This document shows positions 59,422-64,000 of a DNA stretch of 64,000 nt, piece after piece. Position 1 is the first letter of the stretch, and the number at the start of each line of letters is the position of its first letter. Source of the stretch: an uncultured SAR116 cluster alpha proteobacterium (GTDB taxonomy: Bacteria > Pseudomonadota > Alphaproteobacteria > Puniceispirillales > Marisalimonadaceae); the NCBI GenBank assembly GCA_902622745.1, contig CACNQW010000001.1, forward strand, positions 34,886 to 98,885. Reading direction: 5' to 3'. A program made the position numbers and the translations under genes. The notes under the pieces were generated by a model. It worked only from the letters and a program-made list of their open reading frames with translations. It ran no database searches and was not told where the DNA came from.

Positions 59422-60693
59422 ATGAAATTTTTATTATCATTCTGTTTTTTATTTCTTATTTCAAATAACGCATTTGCTGAAGTTAATTCTGGTGATACAG
59501 CATGGACACTTACATCTACAGCACTAGTTTTATTAATGACATTGCCAGGTTTAGCTTTATTTTACGCTGGTCTCGTTCAATCAAAGAATGCAGTTTCTGT
59601 TTTGATGCACCATTTCGCTATAGCATGTTTAGCTTCTGTGTTATGGGTAGTGATATGCTATTCTTTAGCATTTTCTGAAGGAAATGATTGGATAGGTGGT
59701 GTATCAAATATATTTTTAAATAATCTCCAATATGAGGATGTCAATGGAACAATACCAGAAAGTACTTTTATTGGTTTTCAGATGACATTTGCAATAATTA
59801 CCCCTGCTCTTATGATTGGAGCTTTTGTTGAAAGAATGAAATTTTTGGCCGTGATAATTTTTCTATCCTTGTGGATAATAATTGTATACGCACCTGTAAC
59901 ACACTGGGTGTGGGGAGGTGGAATTTTATCAAAATGGAGTGTTTTAGATTTTGCTGGCGGTCTTGTTGTACATGCGACAGCAGGTGTTGGAGCCTTGGTT
60001 ACAGCAGTAGTAATAGGTTCTAGAAGAAAATTTCCAACTTCTATAAATCCACCTCATAGCCCTGTATTAACAATGGTAGGTGCGTCGATGCTTTGGGTTG
60101 GCTGGTTTGGCTTTAATGGAGGATCTGCTTTATCAGCTGGGACAAACGCTGGCATGGCAATTTTAGTAACACACATTTCTGCTGCTATGGGAGCTATTGT
60201 TTGGATGGTGATTGAATGGATCAGATTCGGCAAACCTTCTCTTGTTGGAATTGTAACCGGAATGGTTGCTGGTTTAGCAACCATAACTCCAGCTTCAGGT
60301 TTCATAGGGGTCCCTGGAGGTTTAATTTTAGGGCTATCTGGAGGAATAATATGTTATTTTTCTGTTGATTTAATTAGGTCTACACTCAAGATTGACGATA
60401 GTTTAGATGTTTTTGCTGTACATGGTGTTGGAGGAATTTTAGGTACACTAATGGTATCTTTTCTTGCATTAGAGACTTTTTCCGGTGTTGGTTTAGCAGA
60501 CAATATGTCAGTAAAAACTCAATTTCTATCTCAATTATTTGGCGTAGTTTTAACTGTTGTTTGGACATTAATTTTTACTTATGTTGCTCTTAAAATAACC
60601 TCTCTTTTTACTTCTTTAAGGGTTGAAGAACAAGAAGAGATCGAAGGTTTAGATTTAAGATCGCATGGTGAAAGAGCATACTATAACGATTGA
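59422..60693 (+). CDS. amt: Ammonium transporter, Amt family (second copy)
   Basis: 423 aa; signal peptide, GLALFYAGLVQSKNAVSVLMHHF, GGLVVHATAGVGALVTAVVIGSR, WVGWFGFNGGSAL. Confidence 0.95.
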   Translation: MKFLLSFCFLFLISNNAFAEVNSGDTAWTLTSTALVLLMTLPGLALFYAGLVQSKNAVSVLMHHFAIACLASVLWVVICYSLAFSEGNDWIGGVSNIFLNNLQYEDVNGTIPESTFIGFQMTFAIITPALMIGAFVERMKFLAVIIFLSLWIIIVYAPVTHWVWGGGILSKWSVLDFAGGLVVHATAGVGALVTAVVIGSRRKFPTSINPPHSPVLTMVGASMLWVGWFGFNGGSALSAGTNAGMAILVTHISAAMGAIVWMVIEWIRFGKPSLVGIVTGMVAGLATITPASGFIGVPGGLILGLSGGIICYFSVDLIRSTLKIDDSLDVFAVHGVGGILGTLMVSFLALETFSGVGLADNMSVKTQFLSQLFGVVLTVVWTLIFTYVALKITSLFTSLRVEEQEEIEGLDLRSHGERAYYND

Positions 60694-60749
60694 AATATTT
60701 TTATTGAAAATTATTTTTAAAATAGTTTAAAATCATAAATTGATTAATT

Positions 60750-60968
60750 ATGTATGCTATAAAAATTATACCTAATAAACGTAAAATGGATGATTGGTTT
60801 CTTTATAGAGATCCAGATGAACTTGTGGTGCAATGCTGGAATGAAAAAGAAGATGCAGAAAATTTCATGAAAAGATTGAATTATGACCTTTGTGAAATTA
60901 CAGAAGACATACCAGAGAGTGCTATAAGAAGGTATAATGAAAAAAGGAATACTGTAAAAAAAGATTAA
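60750..60968 (+). CDS. Small hypothetical protein
   Basis: 72 aa ORF, 6 bp upstream of the following gene. Confidence 0.55.
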   Translation: MYAIKIIPNKRKMDDWFLYRDPDELVVQCWNEKEDAENFMKRLNYDLCEITEDIPESAIRRYNEKRNTVKKD

Positions 60969-60974
60969 TTATCT

Positions 60975-61829
60975 ATGGTCAGTGTTTTAAATTCAGTGCA
61001 AAAAAAAGAATTTGATCAAAAAGGTTTTATCTTAATTAGAAATTTTTTTGATAAAGAAGAAACAAGTTTACTTCAACAAGCATCTTATAAAGATAAAAAT
61101 ATTAAAAAACATCTTTACGATAGAAAAGACTCAGAAGGATTGATAACAAAGATGGTAGCCTGGAATCATCCAGATGACAGTATTTATGGAACCGTTGCTA
61201 GATCCCACAAAATGGTAGATACTATGGAACATTTGTTAGAGGGTGAAGTCTATCATTATCATTCAAAAATTACCGCAAAAGAACCATTTGAAGGTGGTGC
61301 TTGGGAGTGGCATCAAGATTATGGATATTGGTATAATAATGGTTGTCTTTTCCCACATATGGCTAGTGCAATGATTGCTCTTGATAAATGTACAAAGAAA
61401 AATGGCTGTTTGCAGGTATTATCTGGTTCAAATAAAATTGGTAGAATTGATCATGCGTTGTTGGAAAGTGGACAAGTTGGTGTAGACTTAAAAAGAGTTG
61501 AAGAAGCTAAAAAACATTTAGATCTTATTTACTGTGAAATGGAACCTGGAGATGTTTTGTTTTTTCATTGTAATACTTTACATAGATCAGATAAAAATAA
61601 CTCAGATAAAAGAAGATGGACTTTATTATGTTGTTATAATTTAGCTAATAATAATCCATTTATTGAGCATCATCATCCTAATTATACTCCAATAAAAAAA
61701 CTTGAAGACAAAGAAATTAAAAAAGCTGGTTTAAAATTTTTAAATCCAAATGAGGCTGCAGCTTTTTTGAATAGACCAACAGCTCCACCTCAGTTGAAAA
61801 CAAGTAGTGGTGAATTATTTAGAAAATAA
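60975..61829 (+). CDS. Phytanoyl-CoA dioxygenase family protein
   Basis: 284 aa; FDQKGFILIRNFFDKEE, WEWHQDYGYWYNNG (HxD), PGDVLFFHCNTLHRSDKN. Confidence 0.9.
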   Translation: MVSVLNSVQKKEFDQKGFILIRNFFDKEETSLLQQASYKDKNIKKHLYDRKDSEGLITKMVAWNHPDDSIYGTVARSHKMVDTMEHLLEGEVYHYHSKITAKEPFEGGAWEWHQDYGYWYNNGCLFPHMASAMIALDKCTKKNGCLQVLSGSNKIGRIDHALLESGQVGVDLKRVEEAKKHLDLIYCEMEPGDVLFFHCNTLHRSDKNNSDKRRWTLLCCYNLANNNPFIEHHHPNYTPIKKLEDKEIKKAGLKFLNPNEAAAFLNRPTAPPQLKTSSGELFRK

Positions 61830-62628
61830 ATTTTTCAATTTTACTTTGAAGAAATAACGCTAATTCTTTATCATTTAAATTTGGTAAATTTTCGTTTTGC
61901 ATAAATTCACAAATCTCTAGATCAATGTATTTGTCCAATTTTTTTTTAATTTCGTAAAGGTATAAACTTTGTTTCATTGTTTGATTAATTCTAGACGCTG
62001 TCTGGAAAATTTTTGAGTTGCTTCCTTTAAACTTTATTAACAAAAGATCTGCTGCAGACGAGTTTAACAGTTTACCAATCATAGGTTTCCAATACTCTTC
62101 TTTAATAGGCTCACCTTTTTTTCTAGACCAAGCTACTGCACCTGCTGGGAAAATGGCAATAACCCCATTATTATTTAAAATATTTATTGCTTCTTTTCTA
62201 ATATTAACATTATTTCTCATTGCATTTTTATTATTGCTAAAATCGATTGGTAATATATTTGGTGCTAACGACGGTTCTTTTTGCAATATACCATGAGCTA
62301 TTACTCTAAAATCAGAGTCATATCGTGAAGCTAACCAAGAAAGTATCACTCCATCAGTCACGCCATAAGGATGATTGGCTGCAATAATTAATCCTTTATT
62401 TTTATTTTTTTTTGGTAAGTTTAAATTTGGAAATTGAACCCCTAAACTATTTAGGGCTAAATCCCAACAATCATTACCAATTTTATTTTGAACTTTTTTT
62501 GTATAATTATCGTACCTTTTTTTTAATGCGAACCTTGCAGAGCAAGTTTCAACAACTTCAATGAATAATCTATGATGTAAGGGTAGCCAGGGTTCAGCAT
62601 ATGTAATTTTAACTGTTTTTTTTAACAT
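61819..62628 (-). CDS. 1-acyl-glycerol-3-phosphate acyltransferase-like (PlsC-like) protein
   Basis: 269 aa; LIIAANHPYGVTDG (NHPxGxxD) and VIAIFPAGAVAW. Confidence 0.8.
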   Translation of the reverse strand: MLKKTVKITYAEPWLPLHHRLFIEVVETCSARFALKKRYDNYTKKVQNKIGNDCWDLALNSLGVQFPNLNLPKKNKNKGLIIAANHPYGVTDGVILSWLASRYDSDFRVIAHGILQKEPSLAPNILPIDFSNNKNAMRNNVNIRKEAINILNNNGVIAIFPAGAVAWSRKKGEPIKEEYWKPMIGKLLNSSAADLLLIKFKGSNSKIFQTASRINQTMKQSLYLYEIKKKLDKYIDLEICEFMQNENLPNLNDKELALFLQSKIEKFIF

Positions 62629-62642
62629 TTTTTATCCTCCAC

Positions 62643-63956
62643 CTAATAATCAGGAGTGATGGTATTTATTTCTGGAAAAAGTTTTTCTAAATCATATGCT
62701 ACTTTAAATAACTGATCTTCTCTAAACTTTCTACTAATAAATTGCACACCAATAGGTATCTTATTTTCATTAATATGATTTGAAAAGCATAACCCAGGCA
62801 AACCTAGATAAGGAGGAGCAATTTGTGGCAGCATCGACATAAAAACCTCGTCAAAATCTTTCTCGGACTTTGTGTCTTTTAGATCTTCAAAAGGAAGATC
62901 TCCAGAGATTGGGCATAATATTAAGGGGTATTTGTCGAAAAAATGTGCCCATTTTCGTCCTAAGGTTGCTCTTTGTTGAAGTGAATCCATAAAGTTTTCA
63001 ATAGAAGTATCAGGACATTTCTTTGACATTTGATTAAAAACAAAAATAGCTTCTTCATCTTTTTCATCAAAAATAGCTTTGCCAGAAGATCTTCTAAATT
63101 CAGCAAGCCAAAGTACAGCTTGATAATGGGCAATCTCTTCAAAGTTTGGTCCTTCTACTTCATCTACAATCCAACCCTCTTTTTCTAATTTTTTTGCTAC
63201 ATCTAAAAGATTTAATTTAACTTCTTTAGAGATTTTCATGCCTTTAATTTCACTTAGCAATGCAATTTTCTTATTCAATGGTGGCAAATCATTTGATAAT
63301 GGAGTCCACCATGGGTCGTCATAATTTGACTGTCTCATAGCATCATACCCCAACTCTAAATCTTTAATTGACCTTGCAAGAGGACCGGAAACAGCCATTA
63401 TTTGACCACCAATATATCTATCAGGAGTAGAATAGTTTATCATTGGAACTCGACCAAGACTTGGTCTAATTCCATGAATTCCACATGCATAAGCAGGATA
63501 TCTTATGGAGCCTGCTATATCAGTCCCATGACCTATACAACCTATACCACTAGCAGTTGCTGAGGCAGCACCCCCAGAGGATCCTCCTGGTGTTATATTT
63601 TTATTATGTGGGTTAAAAGTATGGCCATGAAGTGAGTTATTAGTAAACCATCTAATACTGAATGCTGGGGTATTTGTTCTACCAATAATTAAAGCACCAG
63701 CCTTTTCTAAATTATCTACTACGGTACTATTTTTATGTGCGATTAAAGACTTGTTTAATCTCAAGCCATTTGTTGATGCAAAGCCGGTTTGATCAGTATT
63801 GATTTTAACAGTCACTGGAACACCAGCCAAACAACCTAATGGTTTATTATTTTTCTTATTATCGTCTAAAAGTTTAGCCTGTTTTCTTGCATATTCAAAT
63901 GTTGATTCTGGAATTGCATTAATCTTTGGGTTAACTTGGTTAAACCTTTCTTCCAC
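62643..63956 (-). CDS. Amidase signature family protein (5' end possibly beyond window)
   Basis: 437 aa; CLAGVPVTVKIN, TPGGSSGGAASATASGIGCIGHGTDIAGSIRYPAYACGIHGIRPS; the frame appears open to the window edge, so the N-terminus may be truncated. Confidence 0.9.
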   Translation of the reverse strand: MEERFNQVNPKINAIPESTFEYARKQAKLLDDNKKNNKPLGCLAGVPVTVKINTDQTGFASTNGLRLNKSLIAHKNSTVVDNLEKAGALIIGRTNTPAFSIRWFTNNSLHGHTFNPHNKNITPGGSSGGAASATASGIGCIGHGTDIAGSIRYPAYACGIHGIRPSLGRVPMINYSTPDRYIGGQIMAVSGPLARSIKDLELGYDAMRQSNYDDPWWTPLSNDLPPLNKKIALLSEIKGMKISKEVKLNLLDVAKKLEKEGWIVDEVEGPNFEEIAHYQAVLWLAEFRRSSGKAIFDEKDEEAIFVFNQMSKKCPDTSIENFMDSLQQRATLGRKWAHFFDKYPLILCPISGDLPFEDLKDTKSEKDFDEVFMSMLPQIAPPYLGLPGLCFSNHINENKIPIGVQFISRKFREDQLFKVAYDLEKLFPEINTITPDY

Positions 63957-64000
63957 AGAATTAATAATTTCATCTAAAGATATTTCATTTGAGAGATAAA

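Overview
This 64 kb window is AT-rich chromosomal DNA, most likely from an alphaproteobacterium (COQ9-rpsU, a DUF1013 regulator, the purE/purK/pntAB neighbourhood and a leucine-catabolism block). Housekeeping regions are: leucine/acyl-CoA catabolism (0-7 kb), glutamate dehydrogenase with an Amt transporter and a short GlnE-like protein (7-12 kb), an fbp-tkt-pgk-gap-rpe-gph sugar-phosphate operon (12-18 kb), pepF/ABC1/pntAB/rpsU/COQ9/metA/purKE/leuA/lepA (24-42 kb), and a second Amt, a phytanoyl-CoA dioxygenase-like protein, an acyltransferase and an amidase (59-64 kb). Two accessory zones stand out. (1) At 19.3-24.1 kb, a decayed tRNA-Arg copy and an intact tRNA-Arg sit in ~195 bp direct repeats that flank two polytopic membrane proteins and relics of a PQQ sugar dehydrogenase-like gene and an acyl-CoA synthetase gene. 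(2) At 41.87-57.46 kb, an integrative island sits in tRNA-Ser(GGA). It has a P4-type tyrosine integrase, an 11-bp direct repeat of the tRNA 3' end at its far boundary, and four ~91-94 bp same-orientation att-like repeats that divide it into cargo modules. Cargo includes a compact integrase-proximal operon with an ADP-ribosylglycohydrolase, and a secreted trypsin-like protease / LPP20-like / MORN-caspase gene set. The att-repeat modular architecture and the protease-caspase set are the strongest candidates for undescribed biology. All functional calls come from reading the sequence and motifs by eye; no database search was run.
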